A model generated the notes under the pieces. The model was given only the letters and a program-made list of their open reading frames with translations, was not told the origin of the DNA and searched no databases. This document shows, in pieces, positions 5,697 to 5,747 of a stretch of DNA of 5,747 bases; the first letter of the stretch is position 1, and each line of letters begins with the position of its first letter. The stretch spans positions 1 to 5,747 of the forward strand of contig SKZP01000513.1 in the NCBI GenBank assembly GCA_007127275.1, in the 5' to 3' direction. Position numbers and translations under genes: made by a program. Origin of the DNA: Planctomycetota bacterium. Lineage in GTDB: Bacteria > Planctomycetota > UBA8742 > SKZP01.

Positions 5697-5747
5697 TCCT
5701 CCTCGACGGAGCACGAGAGGCGCCGGCACACCCATCAACCCATGACA

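Noticed and set aside
3865..5745. 626-residue open frame on the plus strand, antisense to bshC
   Set aside because: BshC motifs on the opposite strand are unmistakable; this frame is basic, low-complexity and featureless.

Overview
The window is high-GC bacterial DNA (roughly 60-65% G+C by eye) with strongly G/C-ending codons. It holds four recognisable protein genes separated by unusually repeat-rich spacers. An exported Skp/OmpH-like chaperone implies a Gram-negative (diderm) envelope, and a bacillithiol ligase (BshC) implies bacillithiol as a low-molecular-weight thiol. Together with the composition this suggests a diderm phylum such as Acidobacteriota, Gemmatimonadota or a relative. That placement is inference; no marker here fixes the taxonomy.

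Layout: positions 1-594 contain no convincing complete gene. They carry a ~139 bp nested palindromic element (150-288) and a hairpin (312-334). A Skp/OmpH-like gene follows (595-1329, +), then a bifunctional-nuclease (BFN/DUF151) domain gene (1493-1891, +) with its own extended -10 promoter and strong ribosome binding site. Immediately after that gene lies a 175 bp MITE-like element (1892-2066) with 26 bp terminal inverted repeats. It is flanked by TAA on both sides, and the left TAA is the stop codon of the BFN gene. A ~200 nt hairpin-rich leader then precedes a tandem-GNAT acetyltransferase gene (2354-3442, +), which ends at a clear intrinsic terminator (3454-3504). A very long hairpin (3544-3628) between near-identical 15-mers fills the convergent spacer. 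The minus strand carries bshC (5577 to 3700), with a consensus TATAAT -10 upstream near the right edge.

The genes do not look like one operon. The first three face right with separate signals, and bshC converges on them. The only functional link worth considering is the two-domain GNAT, whose layout resembles mycothiol synthase (MshD), lying tail to tail with bshC; this is a hypothesis only. I found no convincing new multi-gene system. The most unusual content is the non-coding repeats: an element sitting exactly in a stop codon, a nested palindrome, and a 34 bp-stem hairpin.
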